Of a DNA stretch of 39,604 bases, positions 24,898 through 32,818 are shown piece by piece. Source of the stretch: UBA3700 sp002372775 (GTDB taxonomy: Bacteria > Bacillota > Clostridia > Christensenellales > UBA3700). The notes beneath the pieces are model-generated. The model did not search any database. It saw only the letters and a program-made list of their open reading frames with translations, and had not been told where the DNA came from. Position 1 is the stretch's first letter. The number at the start of each line of letters is the position of its first letter. The stretch is taken from the NCBI GenBank assembly GCA_946615965.1, contig CAMOIC010000011.1:1-39604 (forward strand). Direction: 5' to 3'. Both the position numbers and the translations under genes were made by a program.

Positions 24898-26180
24898 TTA
24901 ACTATTTCTCCTACTATCTTAACCAAGCTTGCACCACCTTGGCTAACGTGTATTTTTGCATTTAATTTATTTTCAAGTCCTTCAACAGTCATACCATCTA
25001 AGAATGTTGTAGTAAACTCTCTTAGCATTGTTGCTGGTATAACAATATCTTTAGGAGCATCCTTTACTTGAGCAACAATATCTGTTCCAGTAATTAAACC
25101 TGCTACAGTAATTGTTGTCCCAAAGAAATTATTGATAATGTCATATATCTTAAACTCAACATTTGGATATTTCTCATTAATCATTTCTGTAACTTTTTTT
25201 AGATATCCCTTGAATGATTGTCCTGTTATAAGACCAATTGTCGCTTTTTTATCACAAACGTTAACATTTGCAAGTTCATCTTTTGCAGCATCAACAAAGA
25301 CTCTACAAAGACCTATACCATTTTCAATTTGATCAAGCTTTCCATAATATTCAAGTGATGGAACAGGAAGATCAGCTTTAACGTAGAATTCATCTGAACA
25401 CCAACAGAACAATCCACCTTGCTCCTTATTAAAAGCTTCAACCATCTTAATTGTGTCTATAGCACATTGCTTATCTACTGGTTTTAGATCAGATAATCCT
25501 TCTCTATGTGTTGTCATTCCGACAGGAACAACAGCGATTGTTTGTACGCTAGGTCTTAATTTAGCAAGTTCAGTTAATGTCTTTTTTAACTCCTCGCCAT
25601 CATTTAAATCCTTACACATAACAATTTGAGTATGCATTCTAATACCATGTGCGGCTAAAAAATGCATTTGGTCAAATAATTTTTCACCATTTGGATTAGC
25701 AATCAATTTAGTTTTTATACTTGGTGTAAAAGCATGAACGGATATGTATAGTGGAGATAGTTGCAATTTAACTATTCTATCTAATTCGTGTTGTCCAACA
25801 TTTGTCATAGTAACAAAGCTACCACTAACAAATGACAATCTATAGTCGTCATCTTTTACATACAATGTTTTTCTTAGGCCCTTTGGTAATTGATCTACGA
25901 AGCAGAATTTGCATTTGTTTTTGCAAACAATAGGATTTAATTGCACAGAATCATCAAGCGACATTCCAAGTTGCTCGTTTAAATCCTTTTCTATTTCAAG
26001 GTCAACTATGTCGCCTTGCTTTGCTTTCATATTGATAACAAACTTTTCTTGGCTGTCATAGTAATAGTAATCAAGGATATCTTCTATTGGCTCACCATTA
26101 AAGCCAAGAAGCTCATCCCCAACTTCTACTCCCATTTCTTCAGCTATAGAACCTTTATCAACACCAATTACTACTGCCAT
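24894..26180 (-). CDS. DUF512 / PDZ radical-SAM-like Fe-S protein (TIGR03279 type)
   Basis: This 428-residue protein starts with a PDZ-like module (GSIAEEMGVEVGDELLGFNG), followed by a Cys cluster CKNKCKFCFVDQLPKG near residue 86, of the CX3CX2C kind used for the 4Fe-4S cluster in radical-SAM enzymes, and a C-terminal DUF512 domain. The family is common in Clostridia and Cyanobacteria and has no proven reaction. It sits directly upstream of der with a 4-nt overlap, an arrangement I recall as common in Clostridia, so a link to ribosome or envelope work is possible. There is no Shine-Dalgarno; the ATG is 2 nt after the Dabb gene stop, so it depends on translational coupling. Confidence 0.9.
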   Translation of the reverse strand: MAVVIGVDKGSIAEEMGVEVGDELLGFNGEPIEDILDYYYYDSQEKFVINMKAKQGDIVDLEIEKDLNEQLGMSLDDSVQLNPIVCKNKCKFCFVDQLPKGLRKTLYVKDDDYRLSFVSGSFVTMTNVGQHELDRIVKLQLSPLYISVHAFTPSIKTKLIANPNGEKLFDQMHFLAAHGIRMHTQIVMCKDLNDGEELKKTLTELAKLRPSVQTIAVVPVGMTTHREGLSDLKPVDKQCAIDTIKMVEAFNKEQGGLFCWCSDEFYVKADLPVPSLEYYGKLDQIENGIGLCRVFVDAAKDELANVNVCDKKATIGLITGQSFKGYLKKVTEMINEKYPNVEFKIYDIINNFFGTTITVAGLITGTDIVAQVKDAPKDIVIPATMLREFTTTFLDGMTVEGLENKLNAKIHVSQGGASLVKIVGEIVK

Positions 26181-26182
26181 AA

Positions 26183-26470
26183 TTAATACTCAAAATCAAC
26201 AGAGTGAGATTCTCTAACTAGAGGTTTTACATATGCAAGTACTGGTAAATGTACTGGATGTGTAGCGTAAGTTTCTAAATCCTTCTTTGTTTCAAATGTG
26301 CAAATTAATACAACATCATAACTTCTTCCAGATTTTAGATAATCTACTCCTGATTCAATGTCCTTTAATACATCAATTTTTCCTTTCATTGAAAGGAATT
26401 TATTCTTTAATGCTTCCTTGTTTTCTTCTGAAGCATCAAATAAGCTATACATTACTACGTGTTTAATCAT
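26183..26470 (-). CDS. Dabb-family (stress-responsive A/B barrel) protein
   Basis: A 95-residue alpha/beta-barrel protein of the Dabb type. It starts MIKHVVMYSLFD, ends with the family-typical YATHPVHLPVLAYVKPLVRESHSVDFEY, and has a LKDIESGVDYLKSGRSYDVVLICTF middle. Members form dimers and their role in bacteria is mostly unknown. Its ATG overlaps the glycosyltransferase stop by one base (TAATG), with GGGAAAG before it. It probably rides in the operon. Confidence 0.85.
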   Translation of the reverse strand: MIKHVVMYSLFDASEENKEALKNKFLSMKGKIDVLKDIESGVDYLKSGRSYDVVLICTFETKKDLETYATHPVHLPVLAYVKPLVRESHSVDFEY

Positions 26471-27792
26471 TATTTCTTTCCCTTCTTCTTTGTCTTTTTG
26501 TCTGCAATTTCGTCTTCAATAATTTCTGCTCTTTTTGGAAGAACAACATCATCGATAGAAACAATCTTATTGTCTTCGTTAACTTCTGTTTGAGATAGGA
26601 TATAATCACCATACTTCTTAACATCGTTTAACTTAAATACGCCCTTGATTGAATCAATGAATTCTTTACAATCATCATCATTATTTACGATACTTGTAAG
26701 ACCAGCTATTAATCTTTCTGAGTCACTTCCAGCAAGTGCGAAACCATTGTTTGTTAAATATTCAAAGTTTCCTTTTTCTCTATAGTCGATTGGACTTGTA
26801 AGAACACAAGGAATTCCTCTTGCAATAACTTCAAATGTCATATATGCAGTTGGAGTACAAATTACACAGTTTGCAATTGAGTAAATCTTTGCGATATCGT
26901 CAATTGAATCTATTTGATAAACATTATTTGTAATCTTTAAACTGCTGCAAATTTGATTTACAAATGTACGTACTGATTGAGAATTATCTGAAAGGACAAT
27001 AATGTTTGCTCTATCTGCAAATTGAATTACATCTTTGATTGCTGTTTTAATTCTGCTTGAGCCGTATCTACCACCAGCAACAACAAGTGTTGGTAATTCC
27101 TTATTCTCAATGCCTAGATAATTCATTACTTCTTGCTTATCGTAAACTTTCTCAACACCATTTCTAACTGGATGGCCTACAACTTCAACATCTTCTTCTT
27201 GAATTCTATAAGCTTGAAGTGCTTGTTTTATTGCCATATTAGAAACAAGATATTTATCTACACCCTTTAGAATGAATCCCTTATGAGCATAGAAATCAGA
27301 AATAGCAGAAAAGACTTTCATCTTGTTATATCCAAGTCTTGCTCTAGCAACTAAAACTCTCTTTAAAGATTGTGCTGTAGTACAAACAATTGCTTCTGGC
27401 ATAAATCTCTTAAGAATAACATCCACTTGACGCATTCTTAGTTTTAAATTAGAAAGAGCAGAACTCTTATTGGCAGCTTGATTTGCATCAGCATCAATTT
27501 GAGTTTCAATCTTATCTACACCTTCATTCTCTTCTTTAAAGCTTCTTCTAATTCTAGATTCGTATTGTCTATCTTGGAAGAATCCTAATAACTTATTGAA
27601 AATTGGAGTGTTTCTAGCTGAGAATTTATACAAATTTCTGCGGAAATTTGCAAAATGGAAGTTAGAATAATCATCCTCATCGATAAGAATAGCATTTACT
27701 TCTTGCTGCTTTGTTGCATAATACTCTTTTAATGCGATAGCTACTTGATCGCAATACCCCTTTGAATAAAAAATAACTACAGTCTTTTTCAT
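26470..27792 (-). CDS. MGDG-synthase/MurG-like glycosyltransferase with basic tail
   Basis: This 440-residue protein has the two-domain GT-B layout of monogalactosyldiacylglycerol synthase and MurG. The N-terminal half starts MKKTVVIFYSKGYCDQVAIALKEYY and contains YNKMKVFSAISDFYAHKG near residue 155; the C-terminal half has VAGGRYGSSRIKTAIKDV near residue 237, CTPTAYMTFEVIARGIPCVLTSP near residue 325 and YREKGNFEYL, the usual nucleotide-sugar site. The tail KKTKKKGKK is highly basic and could bind membrane lipid head groups. A sugar lipid product is the likely outcome; donor and acceptor are unknown. GAGGG precedes the ATG. Compared with the usual start of the family the N-terminus is divergent. 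Confidence 0.75.
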   Translation of the reverse strand: MKKTVVIFYSKGYCDQVAIALKEYYATKQQEVNAILIDEDDYSNFHFANFRRNLYKFSARNTPIFNKLLGFFQDRQYESRIRRSFKEENEGVDKIETQIDADANQAANKSSALSNLKLRMRQVDVILKRFMPEAIVCTTAQSLKRVLVARARLGYNKMKVFSAISDFYAHKGFILKGVDKYLVSNMAIKQALQAYRIQEEDVEVVGHPVRNGVEKVYDKQEVMNYLGIENKELPTLVVAGGRYGSSRIKTAIKDVIQFADRANIIVLSDNSQSVRTFVNQICSSLKITNNVYQIDSIDDIAKIYSIANCVICTPTAYMTFEVIARGIPCVLTSPIDYREKGNFEYLTNNGFALAGSDSERLIAGLTSIVNNDDDCKEFIDSIKGVFKLNDVKKYGDYILSQTEVNEDNKIVSIDDVVLPKRAEIIEDEIADKKTKKKGKK

Positions 27793-29021
27793 CTAACCCT
27801 CTTTCTTAAAATGTCTCTTTCTGTAAGTTTCATATTTGTTTTAATATAAAGTCTTTGTTGAACTAATTTTGCATCATCAACTGGCTTTAACTTCATATCA
27901 TACATTTCATCAATAACGATTTCTTTATTCCAATACTCACTGTTGTTAGATAGAATCTCTAAAGTATCACCCTTTTTGAATCTATTTCTCATTTCAACAA
28001 TAAGCATTCCTTTTTCTTCATCATATCCAACAACTTCTGCCATGAATTCATAATCACATTTTGGTTGAGACGTCTCAAGACAAATAGAATTATGTTCTCC
28101 AAAGTAGAATCCAGTTGTGTAATCCCTATGAGCATTCTTGAATAATTCATCGACTACTCTTTGATCAAGCTTATAGTTTTTAGGATCTGCATAGTAAGCA
28201 TCGATAGCTTTTCTATATGCATTAATTACTGATGCAACATAATATGGAGATTTCATTCTTCCTTCAACTTTAAATGACGAAACGCCGCTTTCAATTAACT
28301 CTCCGATATGTTCAATCATATTAAGGTCCTTACTATTCATAATGTAAGTTCCTCTACCATTTTGATCTTCACCGATTGTTAGAGGTTGACCTTGTCTATT
28401 CTTTTCAACAATTTCATATTCCCATCTACATGGTTGAACACAAGCACCTCTATTTGCGCTTCTTCCTGTTAGTGCGTTAGAAAGTAGACATCTACCACTA
28501 TATGAAACACACATAGCACCATGAACGAAAGCTTCAATATCTATATCCTCTGGTAGATATTCTCTCATTGGCTTTATGTCTTTTAATTGTGTTTCTCTTG
28601 CAAGAACTACTCTCTTAACTCCATTGTCTGCCCAGAATTTTGCAGAATACTTATTTGTAGTATTTGCTTGAGTAGATAAATGGATTTCAAGTTTTGGTGC
28701 AACTTCTTTGCAAAGTGTAATAATACCAGGGTCTGCAATAATAACTGCATCTACACCAATTTCTTGTAATTCAACTAAATAATCCTTAAGACTATCGAAA
28801 TCATCATTGTTAGCAAAAATATTTACTGCAACGTGAATAGTCTTTCCATGGTCATGTGTATATTTAACTGCTTCTTGAAGTTCCTCTTTAGTAAAGTTCT
28901 TAGAATTTGCTCTTAAACTAAAGCAACTTCCTCCAACATAAACTGCATCTGCTCCAAAATGGATAGCAGTTTTTAACTTATTGAAATCCCCAGCAGGCGC
29001 TAATAACTCAACTCTCTTCAT
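27789..29021 (-). CDS. trhP: U32 family, TrhP-like tRNA uridine-34 hydroxylation protein
   Basis: This 410-residue U32 protein (peptidase-like name, but not a known protease) matches the YrrO/TrhP group needed to make 5-hydroxyuridine at tRNA wobble position 34. Features are MKRVELLAPAGDFNKLKTAIHFGADAVYVG at the start, HVAVNIFANN near residue 60, VHGAMCVSYSGRCLLSNALTGRSANRGACVQPCRWEY near residue 165 with Cys residues for a Fe-S cluster, and KVEGRMKSPYYVASV near residue 245. Its ATG overlaps the trmR stop by one base. The upstream TrmR methyltransferase acts on the 5-hydroxyuridine product, as in the Bacillus yrrM-yrrN-yrrO operon, which supports the role. Confidence 0.88.
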   Translation of the reverse strand: MKRVELLAPAGDFNKLKTAIHFGADAVYVGGSCFSLRANSKNFTKEELQEAVKYTHDHGKTIHVAVNIFANNDDFDSLKDYLVELQEIGVDAVIIADPGIITLCKEVAPKLEIHLSTQANTTNKYSAKFWADNGVKRVVLARETQLKDIKPMREYLPEDIDIEAFVHGAMCVSYSGRCLLSNALTGRSANRGACVQPCRWEYEIVEKNRQGQPLTIGEDQNGRGTYIMNSKDLNMIEHIGELIESGVSSFKVEGRMKSPYYVASVINAYRKAIDAYYADPKNYKLDQRVVDELFKNAHRDYTTGFYFGEHNSICLETSQPKCDYEFMAEVVGYDEEKGMLIVEMRNRFKKGDTLEILSNNSEYWNKEIVIDEMYDMKLKPVDDAKLVQQRLYIKTNMKLTERDILRKRVR

Positions 29022-29617
29022 TATTTCCTTCTCATAACGGCAATACCGTTACCTTCATCTATTATTTTTACATCCAACTCGTCGCAAGATTTTATGTACT
29101 TCATAAACTCTCTTAAATGAGTAACTATTGTTCTATGTTTATGAGGAACCCATTCATCCCCATTAACTAAACCAAAGAATAAAACATCATCCGCTAAGAT
29201 AATTCCATCTTTTCTTATATGTGGCATAACAATCTTTAAATGTTCTAAGTATCTAGATTTAGGTCCATCAATAAAGATGAAATCATAAACTTTATCTTTT
29301 ACAACATTTGTTAAGATGTCATTTACATCCCCAAGATAAGATGTGACTCTATCATAAACGTTATATTCTTTCCATACTTCAATTGCTTCGTTTCTTCTAT
29401 TTTCATCAATCTCAATTGTGTCAATATGAGCATCTGAAGCTAGTAGCATTTTTGTTGATGAATAACCAACGCAAGTTCCAATCTCTAAAATCTCTTTTGG
29501 TTTTTCATTCTTCATAATATCTAATAGAACGCGTTCGCATTCATCAGATAAGATAGGAAGAAATTCAACCTTTGATCCTTCTTTAATTTTTTCTAGCTTA
29601 TTCATTGGCATCTTCAT
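29021..29617 (-). CDS. trmR: tRNA 5-hydroxyuridine methyltransferase TrmR-like (YrrM)
   Basis: This 198-residue class I O-methyltransferase matches the YrrM/TrmR type, which turns 5-hydroxyuridine-34 in tRNA into 5-methoxyuridine. The SAM site is EILEIGTCVGYSSTKML near residue 38, then IDTIEIDENRRNEAIEVWKEY near residue 60, FIFIDGPKSRYLEHLKIVMPHIRKDGIILADDVLF near residue 112 and VKIIDEGNGIAVMRRK at the end. Three candidate ATGs lie in a row (29617, 29611, 29605); all are inside the end of the RNase J gene, which it overlaps by 20 nt, and I cannot pick one with certainty. It is followed by its partner trhP. Confidence 0.88.
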   Translation of the reverse strand: MKMPMNKLEKIKEGSKVEFLPILSDECERVLLDIMKNEKPKEILEIGTCVGYSSTKMLLASDAHIDTIEIDENRRNEAIEVWKEYNVYDRVTSYLGDVNDILTNVVKDKVYDFIFIDGPKSRYLEHLKIVMPHIRKDGIILADDVLFFGLVNGDEWVPHKHRTIVTHLREFMKYIKSCDELDVKIIDEGNGIAVMRRK

Positions 29618-31271
29618 CCATCTCTACAACAATAGGCATGATAAGTGGCTTTTGTTGTACGAACTTTGTTATTCTTCTTGCAACTCTCTTCTTTAAAACT
29701 TCTTCAAAGGCATTCTTATCAAATGGCTTACCATCTGTTTGCTCATTAAATAGCTTTAGAGTTGTAAGTTCAATATCTCTATTAATCTCATCTTTAGCAA
29801 CAAAGCCTGAAGTTCTTATTGTGATAGGTGTTCTTATCGTACGCATCTTAGCATTAACGTCACAAACAACAACTATCATACCTTCGTTAGATAATTGCTT
29901 TCTCTGCTTAATTGTGTCATGAGATAAATTATCTTCACCATCAACAAATAATGCGCCGGCTGTTACTTTATCTAATCTTTGCAACTTATTCTTTTTAATC
30001 TCAATAACGTCACCAATTTCTGCAATCTCTATATTGCTTGCTTTAATGCCGATATCTGATGCCATTTTTGCATGTTGTTTTAAATGTCTATATTCGCCAT
30101 GTACTGGAATGAAGAATTGTGGACGAATCAAAGATAACATCATTTTTAATTCTTCACGACAAGCGTGTCCTGATACGTGTAATTCTTCAAGTGAGCCATA
30201 TAGAACTTTAGCTCCTCTCTTGTACAAGTTGTTGATAACTGTATAGATAGCTTTTTCATTACCAGGAATTGCAGAAGATGATATAACAACAAGGTCACCT
30301 TCTTGAATCTTAACCTTATCTTCACCATTAGCCATTCTTGTTAATGCACTCATTGGTTCGCCTTGTGAACCTGTAGATATGATACAAACTTGGTTAGGAG
30401 CATAATCCTTAACATGATCTACATCAACTAAGTCTTTCTTATCTACATCCATTAAACCTAAATCGATTGCCATTTCAGAGATAGCAATCATAGATCTTCC
30501 CGAGAAGGCTACTTTTCTTCCGTCTTTTTGAGCAATCTTAATTATTTGTTGTACTCTATTTACATTTGAGGCAAATGTTGCAACGATAATTCTCTTATCT
30601 GGATTTGCCATAAATATTTTGTCTATTGTCTTTCCTACGTGTTTTTCTGAAATAGTAGTACCAGGTTTTTCGATATTAGTTGATTCACCAAGCATCAACT
30701 TAACACCTCTTGCTCCAATCTTTGCGAATGTAGAAATATCTACAGGCTTAGAGTTACCAATTGGTGTGTAGTCAATTTTAAAGTCTCCAGTATGGAAGAT
30801 AAGTCCATGTGGAGTTGTGATAGCAAGAGCAAATGCACCAATTATTGAGTGAGCTACTGGAATAAACTCAACAGTGAATGGTCCAAGTTTTATGCTATCA
30901 AATCCTTTAACAACATTAAGCTTTGCTGTATTAACTCTCTTTTCTTCAAGCTTATGATTTAGAATTGCAAGAGCTAAGTCGCTACCATATATTGGTATGT
31001 TTGGAATCTCTTTCAAAAGATATGGGATTCCTCCAATATGATCTTCGTGACCGTGTGTTACAACAAGACCTTTTATATGCTTTTTATTCTCAACTAAGAA
31101 TGAAAAATCTGGGACAATTAAATCGATGCCTGGAGCATTTGTGTCTGGGAAAGTTGAACCACAATCCACAAGCAAAATATCTTCACCGTAGATAATGGCA
31201 GTAAGGTTCTTTCCAATCTCACCTACTCCACCAAGGAAAGCAACTTTTAATGGTTTGTACTTTTCTTTCAT
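29598..31271 (-). CDS. rnj: Ribonuclease J
   Basis: RNase J is the 5'-3' exonuclease and endonuclease of Gram-positive mRNA turnover. This 557-residue form has the metallo-beta-lactamase core HGHEDHIGG (His73, His75, Asp77, His78), then FHTGDFKIDYTP near residue 170, the beta-CASP region with STNIEKPGTTISE near residue 206, STGSQGEPMSALTRMANGE near residue 302 and HVSGHACREELKMML near residue 365, then VHGEYRHLKQHA near residue 392. The C-terminal 100 residues form the usual dimerising domain. AAGGAG lies 7 nt before the ATG. It is the first gene of the long operon, with a promoter at 31301-31329. Confidence 0.98.
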   Translation of the reverse strand: MKEKYKPLKVAFLGGVGEIGKNLTAIIYGEDILLVDCGSTFPDTNAPGIDLIVPDFSFLVENKKHIKGLVVTHGHEDHIGGIPYLLKEIPNIPIYGSDLALAILNHKLEEKRVNTAKLNVVKGFDSIKLGPFTVEFIPVAHSIIGAFALAITTPHGLIFHTGDFKIDYTPIGNSKPVDISTFAKIGARGVKLMLGESTNIEKPGTTISEKHVGKTIDKIFMANPDKRIIVATFASNVNRVQQIIKIAQKDGRKVAFSGRSMIAISEMAIDLGLMDVDKKDLVDVDHVKDYAPNQVCIISTGSQGEPMSALTRMANGEDKVKIQEGDLVVISSSAIPGNEKAIYTVINNLYKRGAKVLYGSLEELHVSGHACREELKMMLSLIRPQFFIPVHGEYRHLKQHAKMASDIGIKASNIEIAEIGDVIEIKKNKLQRLDKVTAGALFVDGEDNLSHDTIKQRKQLSNEGMIVVVCDVNAKMRTIRTPITIRTSGFVAKDEINRDIELTTLKLFNEQTDGKPFDKNAFEEVLKKRVARRITKFVQQKPLIMPIVVEMDEDANE

Positions 31272-31300
31272 TTAACGTCTCCTTTATAAAAATCTTTTAT

Positions 31301-31329
31301 ATTATATATTAATTAATCAAATCGCGCAA
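31301..31329 (-). promoter_or_regulatory. Promoter of the RNase J operon
   Basis: On the minus strand TTGCGC (31329-31324), 17 nt, TATAAT (31306-31301), about 30 nt before the rnj ATG. The -35 is partly off consensus. Confidence 0.55.
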
Positions 31330-31661
31330 TAAATATAGACCACTAGATTGTCCATTTTTATGCCATTTATCCATAAATCAAAATGAAAATATTTTTTCAA
31401 TAGACAAAACGCGTCTTTTAGAAATTTTATGACGCAAAATTGGCCATTTTTCGAAACCGTTTTATTTATATTTCCATACATAAATTCCCGAGTAAAAAAT
31501 AACATAAGTTATTTTATCTTAAAATCAAAAATTATTATTAACATATTTTGTCTATATAATTTAGCAATTTTTTGACAAAACGCCAATCTTAAAGTTACCT
31601 AATTTTAGACATGTTTTTACCATTTGAAATTTTAAAAATAAGCCGAAAATCAATTTTGTTC
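31330..31661. other. Long non-coding stretch between rnj and serC
   Basis: This 330-nt AT-rich stretch holds no supported gene. A 62-codon frame on the minus strand (31317-31505) has no ribosome site and no recognisable protein. Seen inside are the 10-nt direct repeat GACAAAACGC (31403-31412 and 31574-31583), a weak GCGTC/GACGC hairpin near 31410-31435, and a second promoter-like pair on the plus strand, TTATTA (31532-31537), 17 nt, TATAAT (31555-31560). No terminator is present, so a small RNA is not proven; a distal serC promoter or upstream activator site is as likely. Confidence 0.4.
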
Positions 31662-31690
31662 TTGCTTTTATACACGCGCGAGACTATAAT
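31662..31690 (+). promoter_or_regulatory. Promoter of serC-serA
   Basis: TTGCTT (31662-31667), 17 nt, TATAAT (31685-31690), with a start near 31697. The leader is about 35 nt and contains the ribosome site AGGAGA (31718-31723). Confidence 0.7.
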
Positions 31691-31732
31691 GGGTTTTGAT
31701 AACTAAAATTTACTATTAGGAGAGTATAAAAA

Positions 31733-32803
31733 ATGAGCAGAGTTTACAATTATTCAGCTGGCCCATCAATGCTACCATTAGAGGTACTTGAAGAGGCTCA
31801 AAGAGATTTTGTTGATTACCAAGGTTGTGGAATGAGCGTTTGTGAAATGTCTCACAGAAGCAAACAATACGATGCAATCAATAATGAGTGTTTATCTTTA
31901 ATTAGAGAACTTATGAATGTTCCAGATAACTACTCTATTATCCTAGTTCAAGGTGGCGGATCAACTCAATTCGAAGCTGTACCTCTAAACTTATTAAAGA
32001 CTGGAAAAGCAGACTACATTGTTACTGGTAACTTCGCAAAGAAAGCTTATAAAGAAGCTATTAAATATGGTGATATACATGTTGCTGCTTCATCAGAAGA
32101 CAAGACATTTACATACATCCCAAAAACATTTGATTTAAGAGATGATGCAGATTATACATATATCTGCCAAAACAATACAATTTTTGGAACAAGATTCACA
32201 AAGCTTCCAGAAACAAAGAATCCACTAGTTGCAGATATTTCTTCTAACATCTTATCTGAAAAGATGGACGTTTCTAAGTATGGTGTACTATTCGCTGGTG
32301 CACAAAAGAACATCGGACCTGCTGGTGTTACTGTAGTTATCGTTAGAAATGATTTAATCACAGATGGTATGCCTATCTGCCCTACAATGTTAAAGTGGAA
32401 GACACAAGTAGATAACAATTCTCTATACAATACTCCACCTTGCTTCTCTATTTATATGACAATGTTAAATATGAGATACCTAAAGGCTCATGGTGGTGTT
32501 GAAGAACAACAAAAGATTAATGAATATAAAGCTGGTTTATTATATGACTTCATTGATAACTCAGACTTCTATACAAATAAGGTTAATAAAGAAGATAGAT
32601 CATTAATGAACGTTCCATTCGTTTCACCTACACCAGAACTTGATGCTGAATTCATCGCACAAGCTTCTAAGAATGGTTTCTTATCTATCAAGGGTCATAG
32701 ACTTGTTGGTGGTATGAGAGCATCTATCTACAATGCTATGCCAGTTTCTGGTATTACAGATTTAATCGAATTCATGAAGAAGTTCGAACTAGCTCATAAA
32801 TAA
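31733..32803 (+). CDS. serC: Phosphoserine aminotransferase
   Basis: SerC is the second step of serine synthesis, turning 3-phosphohydroxypyruvate and glutamate into phosphoserine and 2-oxoglutarate, with PLP. The 356 residues match the family. The start YNYSAGPSMLPLEVLEEA is diagnostic; MSVCEMSHRSKQY near residue 37, ILVQGGGSTQFEAVP near residue 68 and LFAGAQKNIGPAGVTVVIVR near residue 185 (Schiff-base Lys) follow, then GHRLVGGMRASIYNAMP near the end. AGGAGA precedes the ATG. serA follows 15 nt downstream, in reverse reaction order; no serB is seen. Confidence 0.98.
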   Translation: MSRVYNYSAGPSMLPLEVLEEAQRDFVDYQGCGMSVCEMSHRSKQYDAINNECLSLIRELMNVPDNYSIILVQGGGSTQFEAVPLNLLKTGKADYIVTGNFAKKAYKEAIKYGDIHVAASSEDKTFTYIPKTFDLRDDADYTYICQNNTIFGTRFTKLPETKNPLVADISSNILSEKMDVSKYGVLFAGAQKNIGPAGVTVVIVRNDLITDGMPICPTMLKWKTQVDNNSLYNTPPCFSIYMTMLNMRYLKAHGGVEEQQKINEYKAGLLYDFIDNSDFYTNKVNKEDRSLMNVPFVSPTPELDAEFIAQASKNGFLSIKGHRLVGGMRASIYNAMPVSGITDLIEFMKKFELAHK

Positions 32804-32818
32804 TAAGAGGAAGAGAAA

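Noticed and set aside
31410..31435. Hairpin GCGTC/GACGC as a small-RNA terminator
   Set aside because: Only a 5-bp stem with a long AT loop and no clean T-run on the plus strand.
31317..31505. 62-codon reading frame on the minus strand upstream of RNase J
   Set aside because: No ribosome site, no recognisable protein features, and it overlaps the rnj promoter. It looks like chance in AT-rich DNA.
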